Origin: Pseudomonadota bacterium | GTDB taxonomy: Bacteria; BMS3Abin14 | NCBI GenBank assembly: GCA_003229755.1 | Contig: QIFJ01000088.1 | Location: forward strand, 1 to 5,846 | Direction of reading: 5' to 3' | DNA: 5,846 nucleotides | Shown here: piece after piece, positions 1-3,991 of the stretch | Numbering within the stretch: the stretch's first letter is position 1 | Layout: the number at the start of each line of letters is the position of its first letter | Made by a program: the position numbers and the translations under genes | The notes under the pieces: generated by a model | What the model was told of the DNA's origin: nothing | Seen by the model: the letters and a program-made list of their open reading frames with translations, nothing else | The model's database searches: none

Positions 1-373
1 TTTCTTCCATCGATGGATACTTCGGCAATCTGGATATCAGGGTCCCCATGCCGAAGAAATTGAAAAAGGTTGAAAAACTCCTCAGGAAAGTCGGGTATGA
101 CGACCAGGTGGATGAGTTCATCCTGAGTATGAATCGCGCCGCGGAGCATGCCGCTCCTTTGGCTGTGGATATCTTTTTCAGGGCCATCAGGGATATGACC
201 TTCCATGACGCATTGGGAATATTGAAGGGGAACCGATGGATCTGGAAGACTATGTAACGGAAAAAGCCCTGTACGGTCTGTTCTTCATGATCGGAGAAGA
301 GGAGAAGAAGATCAGGGAAGACCCCGCCGCGAGGGTTACAGACCTCCTGAAAAAGGTGTTCGGAGGGCCGTAA
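1..373 (+). pseudogene. DUF4197 family protein, 5' truncated by the window, internally deleted and frameshifted
   Basis: The reading frame is open from base 3 and encodes SSIDGYFGNLDIRVPMPKKL, then a conserved MNRAAEHAAP block, then FFRAIRDM and DALGILKGN, and stops at 255-257. These match, from memory, the central part of DUF4197, a periplasmic or secreted family of unknown function. The family's usual C-terminus (LEDYVTEKALYGLFFMI, EEEKKIRE, DPAARVTDLLKKVFG) is also present but in another frame, 236-373, ending GGP-stop. The roughly 50 residues normally lying between ILxG(G/N)DTAAT and DLxxYVTxKAL are missing, so this is not a simple one-base frameshift. An internal deletion not divisible by three, with its junction near 231-236, fits best. 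The C-terminal piece begins with ATG at 236 preceded by AAGGGG (225-230), so a 45-residue fragment could be made by reinitiation. An assembly error is the main alternative. The N-terminus and signal peptide lie outside the window. Confidence 0.75.
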
Positions 374-477
374 GGCTGGCTTTTTACCACAGAGCACAGA
401 GGACACAGAGAAAAAACCTGGGCTTTGGGTTGCAGCCAAACTATCAACTACCAGCAATTCTTCCTCTCCCCTGGTGG

Positions 478-515
478 CCTTTCGACAAGCTCAAGGTCCT
501 GAGCAAAGCCGAAGG
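478..515. repeat. Imperfect palindromic intergenic repeat
   Basis: The outer arms CCTTTCG (478-484) and CGAAGG (510-515) are complementary apart from one bulged T, and an inner stem GCTCA (489-493) pairs with TGAGC (500-504). The wording TTCGACAAGCTCA resembles a palindromic intergenic repeat I have seen in many environmental bacterial genomes. That resemblance is recollection, not a search result. Confidence 0.45.
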
Positions 516-561
516 AGAGAGGACTGAGGAGAGGGGGATATCATACCACCCTCCCCTTAAA

Positions 562-584
562 TCCCCTCCCATCAAGGGAGGGGA
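562..584. terminator. Perfect 9-bp hairpin, possible bidirectional terminator
   Basis: TCCCCTCCC (562-570) and GGGAGGGGA (576-584) are perfect reverse complements around the 5-nt loop ATCAA. The hairpin lies between two convergent transcription units, where a terminator is expected. No clear U-tract follows on either strand, so intrinsic termination is not proven. A second pyrimidine run (551-556, CTCCCC) could compete for the purine arm. It could equally be one copy of a dispersed repeat. Confidence 0.4.
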
Positions 585-589
585 GTAAA

Positions 590-621
590 CCCCAATACCC
601 CGACACCCCCATACTCCGATA
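590..621. repeat. Four degenerate octanucleotide tandem units
   Basis: The units CCCCAATA, CCCCGACA, CCCCCATA and CTCCGATA follow one another without gaps, giving an 8-nt period, and a further partial CCCGTAAA follows. There is no coding potential here. Confidence 0.6.
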
Positions 622-663
622 CCCGTAAACTCTGTGGCTCTGTGGTGAAAGAAGCATTAAAAC

Positions 664-1734
664 TCATCCAACAGTTGTGAGCAATTCTTCCTGTTCCCTG
701 TTCAACCTTACAGCCTCTACGAAACCTGGAACGATACCCGGATCGAACTGGGTTCCCGCGCAGCGCTCAATTTCCTCGATGGCCTGGTCAAGGGTCATGG
801 CCTTCTTGTAGGACCTGAAGGAAGTCATGGCATCGAAAGAATCGGCAAGGCATACGATCCTCGCTCCTACCGGTACAAGGTCACCGGCCAGGCCGTCTGG
901 ATAGCCTTTTCCGTCCCACCTCTCATGGTGGTAGCGGATCGTCTTGAGGATCGAATCATTCATAATAGGTTTCAATATCTTATAGCTTGTAACCGGATGT
1001 TTCTTGATGATGTTATACTCCTCGTCCGTGAGGGTACCTGTCTTGTTTAAAATAGCATCGGCTATCCCCAGTTTTCCTATATCATGAAGGCGCGCTGCCA
1101 GCTGGATGTCTGAAGCTTCTTCAAAGGGAATCTCACTGTGCTTTGCGTACCACATTGCGTACTGCGTAACTCGAATTGAGTGGCCCTTGGTGTACTGATC
1201 CTTAGCCTCGATAGCATTGACCAGTGTCTGCACCGCCTCGTAGAAGATAAGCCGTATTCTTTCACTCTGCGCGTTAACCCTTTCCACCAGCTCCACCCTC
1301 GCATCGAGATCCAGCTTAACCTGTCTGGACTTCTCCAACGCTTGATCTACTCTCCAGATAAGGTCTTCAGGATCGAACGGTTTCACTATATAATCGTATA
1401 CACCAAGCTTTACTGCCTCAATGGCGGTAGCAAGGTCCGCATGGCCGGTAAACAGGATTATCTGAAGGTTAGCGTCCACTTCGCGGATCTTCTGTATCAT
1501 CTCTATACCGGTTATTCCCGGCATATAAATATCGGAGAGAAGCAGGTCGTATTTTTTTCCAGACAGCAGGGCCAGGGCCTGATCGCCATTTTCGGCCTGG
1601 TCTATGGAAAAGTTTTTTGGAGCCAGAAGGTCGGTGATGAAGGCGCGGTCAAATTTATCATCGTCGACCAGAAGGATCTTCTCCACTACATCTTCTTCCT
1701 TTTCCTTTTCATAAATGTCCTGGAAATCTTCCAC
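664..1734 (-). CDS. Response regulator with HD-GYP domain (probable cyclic-di-GMP phosphodiesterase)
   Basis: This 356-residue cytoplasmic protein has an N-terminal receiver domain (about 18-135), a helical linker (134-165) and a C-terminal HD-GYP domain (about 165-345). Receiver residues are complete: acidic pocket D24-D26, phosphoacceptor D68 in SDIYMPG, T96 and K118 in KPF. HD-GYP residues are also complete: H185 in KGHS, H217-D218 in HDIGK, K221, H246, H269-H270-E271, the GYP loop at 277-279, and D298 in ADSFDAM. It should therefore bind metals and hydrolyse cyclic di-GMP to pGpG or GMP, controlled by phosphorylation (RpfG-type architecture). The start is GTG at 1734-1732: an in-frame stop lies at 1765-1767, and GAGGAG (1741-1746) sits 6 nt upstream. 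No histidine kinase is adjacent, so it is an orphan regulator here. Biofilm, motility or adhesion control would be typical, but its actual output cannot be read from the sequence. Confidence 0.95.
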   Translation of the reverse strand: MEDFQDIYEKEKEEDVVEKILLVDDDKFDRAFITDLLAPKNFSIDQAENGDQALALLSGKKYDLLLSDIYMPGITGIEMIQKIREVDANLQIILFTGHADLATAIEAVKLGVYDYIVKPFDPEDLIWRVDQALEKSRQVKLDLDARVELVERVNAQSERIRLIFYEAVQTLVNAIEAKDQYTKGHSIRVTQYAMWYAKHSEIPFEEASDIQLAARLHDIGKLGIADAILNKTGTLTDEEYNIIKKHPVTSYKILKPIMNDSILKTIRYHHERWDGKGYPDGLAGDLVPVGARIVCLADSFDAMTSFRSYKKAMTLDQAIEEIERCAGTQFDPGIVPGFVEAVRLNREQEELLTTVG

Positions 1735-1735
1735 C

Positions 1736-1773
1736 GTAGCCTCCTCTACTACTCGTAGCCTCCTCTACTACTC
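1736..1773 (-). repeat. Perfect 19-bp tandem duplication containing the ribosome-binding site
   Basis: GTAGCCTCCTCTACTACTC occurs at 1736-1754 and again, identical, at 1755-1773. Read on the minus strand, each copy contains GAGGAG, so the HD-GYP gene has two Shine-Dalgarno sequences, one 6 nt and one 25 nt from the GTG start. The proximal copy has ideal spacing. The distal copy may be silent or act as a standby site. Confidence 0.85.
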
Positions 1774-1789
1774 AATAACATACCTGACA

Positions 1790-1818
1790 TTATTAACATA
1801 TAGCAACAATATCGACAA
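1790..1818 (-). promoter_or_regulatory. Candidate sigma70-like promoter of the HD-GYP gene
   Basis: On the minus strand, TTGTCG (1818-1813) is followed after 17 nt by TAATAA (1795-1790). Each hexamer matches the sigma70 consensus only moderately, but spacing and the AT-rich surroundings fit. The transcript would start about 45-50 nt before the GTG and include both copies of the 19-bp repeat. Confidence 0.3.
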
Positions 1819-1828
1819 GCAATAGATT

Positions 1829-1910
1829 ATTAGAGCATTAGACATTAGAGCATTAGATTGCAGTCATAACTAATTTTTTCATGAAAGTTCTAATTTCCAA
1901 TGCTCTAATG
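1829..1910. repeat. ATTAGAG/CATTAGA heptads plus inverted copy (long-loop hairpin)
   Basis: ATTAGAGCATTAGA occurs at 1829-1842 and 1844-1857, a direct repeat with a 15-nt period. CATTAGAGCATT (1843-1854) is the exact reverse complement of AATGCTCTAATG (1899-1910), giving a 12-bp perfect stem, extendable by one A-T pair, around a 44-nt AT-rich loop. It lies in the spacer between two co-directional minus-strand genes. Confidence 0.7.
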
Positions 1911-1936
1911 TTGATGACTTCGCAAAAAGGCATCAA
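1911..1936. repeat. Stem-loop, 9 of 10 bp paired
   Basis: TTGATGACTT (1911-1920) pairs with AAGGCATCAA (1927-1936) with one mismatch around a 6-nt loop (CGCAAA). It directly abuts the preceding inverted repeat. The wording resembles a GATGACTT...GTCATCA palindrome that I recall from deltaproteobacterial intergenic regions. It lacks a U-tract in the direction of the upstream minus-strand gene. Confidence 0.5.
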
Positions 1937-1956
1937 CTTGATAGCAGCTAACCTTG

Positions 1957-1988
1957 CCATCACAGGTTACATGTCTATCCTGTCATGG
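1957..1988 (-). terminator. Stem-loop just downstream of the DUF4389 gene
   Basis: CCATCACAGG (1957-1966) pairs with CCTGTCATGG (1979-1988) at 9 of 10 positions around a 12-nt loop. It begins about 18 nt after the stop codon of the minus-strand DUF4389 gene, where a 3'-end structure is expected. No T-run follows on the minus strand, so it may stabilise the mRNA end or assist Rho-dependent ending rather than act as an intrinsic terminator. Confidence 0.35.
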
Positions 1989-2006
1989 TTGACTGAATCG
2001 ATGCGA

Positions 2007-2309
2007 TCAGTCTGTCCCTTCAGATGACGCTTCGTCAGCCGGCCACTCCCCGAAGGGGAACGGTTTTCCCTCACTGTTGTATGTGAAGAACGACATCATC
2101 TCGTAAACGTAAATACTAAGGCTATTGCCGAAAGACAGCAAGCGCTCGTTCTGCCGGCCAGTAAAGAGGACATGGAGGAATTGAAAAACGACAACAGCGG
2201 TAACAAGGATCTCCGTGATACTGTAGAAAACCACGAACAGCACCATGTAAAAACCGCGAACCCAGGTACCTTTGGTAAGAAAATTATCCATTATTCCCTT
2301 CGATTCCAT
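2007..2309 (-). CDS. DUF4389 family small membrane protein
   Basis: This is a 100-residue protein of unknown function. Residues about 16-50 (W16-V-R-G-F-Y to L-F-T-G51) are strongly hydrophobic and form one long or two tightly packed membrane segments, followed by GRQNERLLSFGNSLSIY, a second amphipathic stretch ending in FFTY, and a PFPFGEWP tail. The W-x-R start of the hydrophobic block, the TGxxN motif and the C-terminal PFPFxxWP are, from memory, characteristic of DUF4389. The length is typical for the family. The ATG at 2309-2307 was chosen because AGGAG (2320-2316) lies 6 nt upstream. The open frame extends 19 codons further to a non-ATG codon, but that part is tandem-repeat DNA. The C-terminus is acidic and probably cytoplasmic. 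No partner gene is evident: the upstream gene (msrB) is divergent. Confidence 0.85.
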   Translation of the reverse strand: MESKGIMDNFLTKGTWVRGFYMVLFVVFYSITEILVTAVVVFQFLHVLFTGRQNERLLSFGNSLSIYVYEMMSFFTYNSEGKPFPFGEWPADEASSEGTD

Positions 2310-2331
2310 ATTTTTCTCCTGTGTTGAGCTT

Positions 2332-2359
2332 GTTTCGGGTCTCGTGTTTCGGGTCTTGA
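2332..2359. repeat. Tandem 14-nt repeat (GTTTCGG + GTCTnGn) in the DUF4389 leader
   Basis: GTTTCGGGTCTCGT (2332-2345) is followed directly by GTTTCGGGTCTTGA (2346-2359), identical in the first 11 positions. The period is two heptads. If the predicted promoter at 2370-2398 is right, the repeat forms most of the 5' untranslated region, ending 12 nt before the ribosome-binding site. Confidence 0.65.
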
Positions 2360-2369
2360 TAACCACTCA

Positions 2370-2398
2370 ATTTTATCCTTAATTTAGCACAATTTGAA
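2370..2398 (-). promoter_or_regulatory. Candidate sigma70-like promoter of the DUF4389 gene
   Basis: On the minus strand, TTCAAA (2398-2393) and TAAAAT (2375-2370, five of six consensus bases) are separated by 17 nt. Transcription would begin near 2363, leaving a leader of about 55 nt. Confidence 0.4.
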
Positions 2399-2415
2399 CT
2401 GATGGATGTCATCAG
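2399..2415. promoter_or_regulatory. Small palindrome between divergent promoters
   Basis: CTGATG (2399-2404) and CATCAG (2410-2415) form a 6-bp dyad around GATGT. It lies immediately upstream of the predicted -35 elements of both divergent genes, so it could be a shared operator. It is short enough to be chance. Confidence 0.25.
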
Positions 2416-2416
2416 G

Positions 2417-2444
2417 TTGACTAAAGTGTAATGGTTGTTATTTT
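2417..2444 (+). promoter_or_regulatory. Candidate sigma70-like promoter of msrB
   Basis: TTGACT (2417-2422, five of six consensus bases) and TATTTT (2439-2444, four of six) are separated by 16 nt. The transcript would start about 40 nt upstream of the msrB GTG. Confidence 0.35.
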
Positions 2445-2492
2445 AAGAGCAGGGTATTTATGTGCTGTTTTCCACCATGAAGGAGTGCATTT

Positions 2493-3056
2493 GTGGCTAA
2501 AATAAGTCGAAGAGTTTTTGTCAAGGGATGTCTTGCCACCGGCACCCTGTTTACTCTGGGAGTATTGAGGAAAAACTTGTGGGCTGGTAAAGCCGGGGGC
2601 CAGATGCTGGCAGGAAAGATCAGGATCTACTCTGTGAAGGAGAAGGGATTCATTATGTCCAGTAGGGTTGTAAAAACAGAGGAGGAGTGGAAAAAAATTC
2701 TTACTCCACTGCAGTACAGTGTTACGCGCAAGAAGGGCACGGAGAGGGCCTACACAGGCGAGTACTGGAACAATCATGACAAGGGAATCTACAAATGTGT
2801 TGCCTGCGGCAACGACCTTTTCAGTTCGGAGACAAAGTTCGAATCGGGCACGGGATGGCCAAGCTACTGGGCTCCTGTTGCAGAGGAGAACATCAGCACC
2901 AAAGATGATTTTTCTCTGTTCAGGAAGAGGACCGAAGTACTTTGCAGCAGGTGCGATGCCCATCTGGGCCATGTGTTCAATGATGGACCAAAGCCCACCG
3001 GGCTTCGCTACTGTATAAATTCAGCGGCTCTGGCCTTCGAAAAAACAGATGAGTGA
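2493..3056 (+). CDS. msrB: Peptide-methionine (R)-S-oxide reductase MsrB, Tat-exported
   Basis: The enzyme reduces the R epimer of methionine sulfoxide in proteins. It has 187 residues, compared with about 130-150 for a bare MsrB, because of an N-terminal extension that is a twin-arginine signal: SRRVFVK (5-11), then a hydrophobic stretch (12-25) and a basic residue pair. The MsrB domain spans about 64-184. Zinc ligands are two CxxC pairs, C102/C105 (CVACG) and C151/C154 (CSRCD). Family motifs are SGTGWPSY (118-125), HLGHVFNDGP (157-166) and RYCINSAAL (172-180), with catalytic cysteine C174. Tat export suggests it folds with zinc in the cytoplasm and then repairs periplasmic proteins. The start is GTG, with AAGGAG (2480-2485) 7 nt upstream; the nearby ATG at 2477 is out of frame. 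C13 within the signal is not in a convincing lipobox. It is divergent from the DUF4389 gene, and no msrA is present in the window. Confidence 0.95.
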   Translation: MAKISRRVFVKGCLATGTLFTLGVLRKNLWAGKAGGQMLAGKIRIYSVKEKGFIMSSRVVKTEEEWKKILTPLQYSVTRKKGTERAYTGEYWNNHDKGIYKCVACGNDLFSSETKFESGTGWPSYWAPVAEENISTKDDFSLFRKRTEVLCSRCDAHLGHVFNDGPKPTGLRYCINSAALAFEKTDE

Positions 3057-3066
3057 CTGTTTTTTT
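3040..3066 (+). terminator. Weak terminator-like hairpin overlapping the msrB stop
   Basis: AAAAAACAG (3040-3048) is the reverse complement of CTGTTTTTT (3057-3065), with an 8-nt loop that includes the TGA stop, and seven T residues end the structure. Only three pairs at the loop end include G or C, so it would be a poor intrinsic terminator by itself. The REP-like palindrome downstream may help end transcription. Confidence 0.3.
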
Positions 3067-3068
3067 GA

Positions 3069-3095
3069 GATCCAAAATCCAAGGTCCAAGATCAA
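3069..3095. repeat. Heptad tandem repeat with TCCAA core
   Basis: GATCCAA, AATCCAA and GGTCCAA are three consecutive 7-nt units (3069-3089), followed by a shortened GATCAA. The same TCCAA core recurs with a 7-nt period at 3836-3856 on the other side of the MaoC gene. Confidence 0.7.
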
Positions 3096-3104
3096 CTAGC
3101 CACA

Positions 3105-3143
3105 GGATTGCTTCATCACGCCAACGGCGTGATTCGCAATGAC
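3105..3143. repeat. REP-like palindrome with perfect 8-bp inner stem
   Basis: ATCACGCC (3115-3122) and GGCGTGAT (3126-3133) pair perfectly around AAC. An outer stem ATTGC (3107-3111) pairs with GCAAT (3136-3140) across a small internal loop. The ends read GTCATTGCGA and GAAGCAATC on the minus strand, like a REP/MITE-type family I recall from many bacterial genomes. It could also terminate msrB transcription. Confidence 0.65.
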
Positions 3144-3213
3144 TGCTCCTCTAAACTCGACTTCGATTTAGTACTTCGACTGGTCCTCCGCCCTACGCAC
3201 TTCGACTGCACTA

Positions 3214-3249
3214 CCCCCCCTCCCCCCTCTTTCCTCCTCCCTCCTCCCT
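3214..3249. other. 36-nt uninterrupted polypyrimidine tract
   Basis: All bases from 3214 to 3249 are C or T, starting with seven C residues. The complementary strand has several runs of three or more G (GGG, GGG, six Gs, seven Gs), so it could form a G-quadruplex or a triplex (H-DNA). It ends 12 nt before the predicted -10 box of the MaoC gene and covers its -35 position. Confidence 0.7.
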
Positions 3250-3261
3250 ATATGGCCTCGG

Positions 3262-3267
3262 TATAAT
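3262..3267 (+). promoter_or_regulatory. Candidate -10 element of the MaoC gene
   Basis: TATAAT is a perfect sigma70 -10 hexamer. No -35 match exists 16-18 nt upstream, where the sequence is pure pyrimidine, and the extended -10 TG is only half matched (CG). If used, it would need an activator or unusual DNA structure. The leader would be about 78 nt. Confidence 0.35.
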
Positions 3268-3351
3268 TATCTGAATCATTTGCATTACACCCGGATTCAG
3301 GTTAATAAAATTGGGGCTCATATCAGTAAAAAACCCAGACCGGAGGAAATG

Positions 3352-3831
3352 ATGTCTGAGATCCGCCGAAAGGTTATTGAGGGTATAAATGAAGGAGAGA
3401 CATTCACTGTCAGGAGGACGTTCACGGAAGTACAAGCGCACCAGTTCGCCGATCTGACTCTGGACTACAATCCAATTCATTTTGACAGCCGATTCACCAG
3501 TGTAAAGAAGTTCCCCGGGCTCGTATGCCACGGTCTGCTTGTGGGAAGCATGCTTACTGAAATTGGAGGTCAACTGGGAATGCTGGCCTCCGGAATGAGC
3601 TTCCGGTTCAGAAAGCCGGTGTTTTTTGGCGAAACCATCACCTGTCATTTAACAATTGATGAGATCGACGACCGGTGCCGGACGAGATCAAGCGCAGTAT
3701 TTACAAACCAGGACGGTGAAACTGTACTTGAAGCCCAGCTCATGGGGATCCTTCCCGGTGAGCCTGAGCAGGGAGTGATGAGGGCTATGGTGGATGAGGG
3801 GGATCCGACGAATAAGTTGAGAGGTACCTGA
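3352..3831 (+). CDS. MaoC-like (hot-dog fold) enoyl-CoA hydratase/dehydratase, PhaJ-type
   Basis: This is a 159-residue single-domain protein. The hydratase motif is clear: F32-A-D-L-T-L-D38-Y-N-P-I-H43-F-D, then PGLVCHGLL (55-63), with D38 and H43 as the catalytic pair of (R)-specific enoyl-CoA hydratases such as PhaJ. FRKPVFFGETI (86-96) and the beta strand around 98-134 complete the fold. Members hydrate trans-2-enoyl-CoA to (R)-3-hydroxyacyl-CoA, feeding polyhydroxyalkanoate or fatty-acid metabolism. The substrate cannot be read here, and related thioesterases or dehydratases of the same fold are possible. It is about 25 residues longer than classical PhaJ, with a glycine- and charge-rich C-terminal tail (135-159). 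The ATG at 3352 was preferred because GGAGG (3342-3346) is 5 nt upstream. The ATG at 3349 is too close to that site, and an ATG at 3280 would add 24 unconserved residues. It is a separate unit on the same strand as its neighbours, with no phaC or acyl-CoA gene nearby. Confidence 0.9.
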   Translation: MSEIRRKVIEGINEGETFTVRRTFTEVQAHQFADLTLDYNPIHFDSRFTSVKKFPGLVCHGLLVGSMLTEIGGQLGMLASGMSFRFRKPVFFGETITCHLTIDEIDDRCRTRSSAVFTNQDGETVLEAQLMGILPGEPEQGVMRAMVDEGDPTNKLRGT

Positions 3832-3836
3832 TCGCG

Positions 3837-3900
3837 TCCAATGTCCAATGTCCAACGTAAATTGATAATCAAAATTGGAAATTAGATATTGGATATTGGA
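3837..3900. repeat. 19-bp inverted repeat made of heptads, hairpin after the MaoC gene
   Basis: TCCAATGTCCAATGTCCAA (3837-3855; three TCCAA cores, 7-nt period) is complementary to 3882-3900 (TTAGATATTGGATATTGGA) at 16 of 19 positions. Two of the three differences become G-U pairs if the + strand is transcribed and the third is a C-A mismatch. The 26-nt loop itself holds a small palindrome (TTGATAATCAA). It starts 6 nt after the stop and may form the 3' end of the mRNA, but no U-tract follows. Confidence 0.65.
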
Positions 3901-3956
3901 TCAATTCAGTTGTTATTAGCAATTGGTCAGTTAATAGTTAGTGGTTGTTTGTTAAC

Positions 3957-3984
3957 TTGGAACCTGGAACTTGGAACCTGGAAC
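3957..3984. repeat. Heptad tandem repeat, TTGGAAC/CTGGAAC alternating, abutting the SRAP start
   Basis: TTGGAACCTGGAAC is present twice without a gap (3957-3970 and 3971-3984), i.e. four 7-nt units. The array ends 7 nt before the ATG of the SRAP gene and therefore occupies the place of a normal Shine-Dalgarno sequence. The only purine-rich candidate there is the repeat's own GGAA. Confidence 0.85.
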
Positions 3985-3991
3985 CAGCCCA

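Larger units (their letters stand above)
386..646. repeat. Inverted pair of CACAGAG heptad repeats enclosing about 227 bp
   Basis: The left arm at 386-410 reads AC, CACAGAG, CACAGAG, GA, CACAGAG. The right arm at 630-646 (CTCTGTGGCTCTGTGGT) is its reverse complement with one extra base. The similarity continues outward: the left arm is preceded by TTTTT and the right arm is followed by GAAA. The arms may be the termini of a small non-autonomous element, or simply two copies of a dispersed repeat. No target-site duplication is obvious. Confidence 0.6.
374..663. other. Repeat-rich spacer between convergent genes
   Basis: No credible gene lies here. The spacer separates the plus-strand DUF4197 remnant from the 3' end of the minus-strand HD-GYP gene. 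It contains, in order, CACAGAG heptads (386-410), an imperfect palindrome (478-515), a perfect 9-bp C/G-rich hairpin (562-584), four 8-nt C-rich units (590-621) and inverted CTCTGTG heptads (630-646). The purine- and pyrimidine-rich composition is unlike that of the neighbouring coding DNA. Confidence 0.8.
3057..3351. other. Repeat-rich spacer between msrB and the MaoC gene
   Basis: I see no gene. In order it holds the T-run after msrB, TCCAA heptads (3069-3089), a REP-like palindrome (3105-3143), three ACTTCGA words starting at 3160, 3173 and 3199 (multiples of 13 nt apart), a 36-nt pyrimidine tract (3214-3249), a consensus -10 box (3262-3267) and the MaoC ribosome-binding site (3342-3346). 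Confidence 0.8.

Noticed and set aside
374..660. CRISPR array
   Set aside because: Repeats are 7-8 nt, contiguous and degenerate, without regular spacers or cas genes.
453..692. 13-bp match AGCAATTCTTCCT at 453-465 and 680-692 (spacer and end of HD-GYP gene)
   Set aside because: Too short to claim a duplication, and the flanking sequence does not match convincingly.
1180..1758. 192-codon plus-strand open frame opposite the HD-GYP gene
   Set aside because: The opposite frame carries complete REC and HD-GYP signatures and a ribosome-binding site; this frame has no motif.
2310..2366. N-terminal extension of the DUF4389 protein by 19 residues
   Set aside because: The extension starts at a non-ATG codon and consists of 14-nt tandem repeats; AGGAG is correctly placed before the ATG at 2309.
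2421..2972. Long open frame on the minus strand opposite msrB
   Set aside because: It is entirely opposite a clear MsrB gene, has no recognisable domain and reads as low-quality antisense sequence.
3280..3351. Upstream ATG for the MaoC protein
   Set aside because: It would add 24 residues without family similarity and has no ribosome-binding site, while GGAGG lies 5 nt before the ATG at 3352.
3971..3991. TTG start of the SRAP gene giving seven extra residues
   Set aside because: SRAP chemistry needs cysteine at position 2, and the extension is only translated repeat. Kept as a hypothesis for regulation, not as the annotation.
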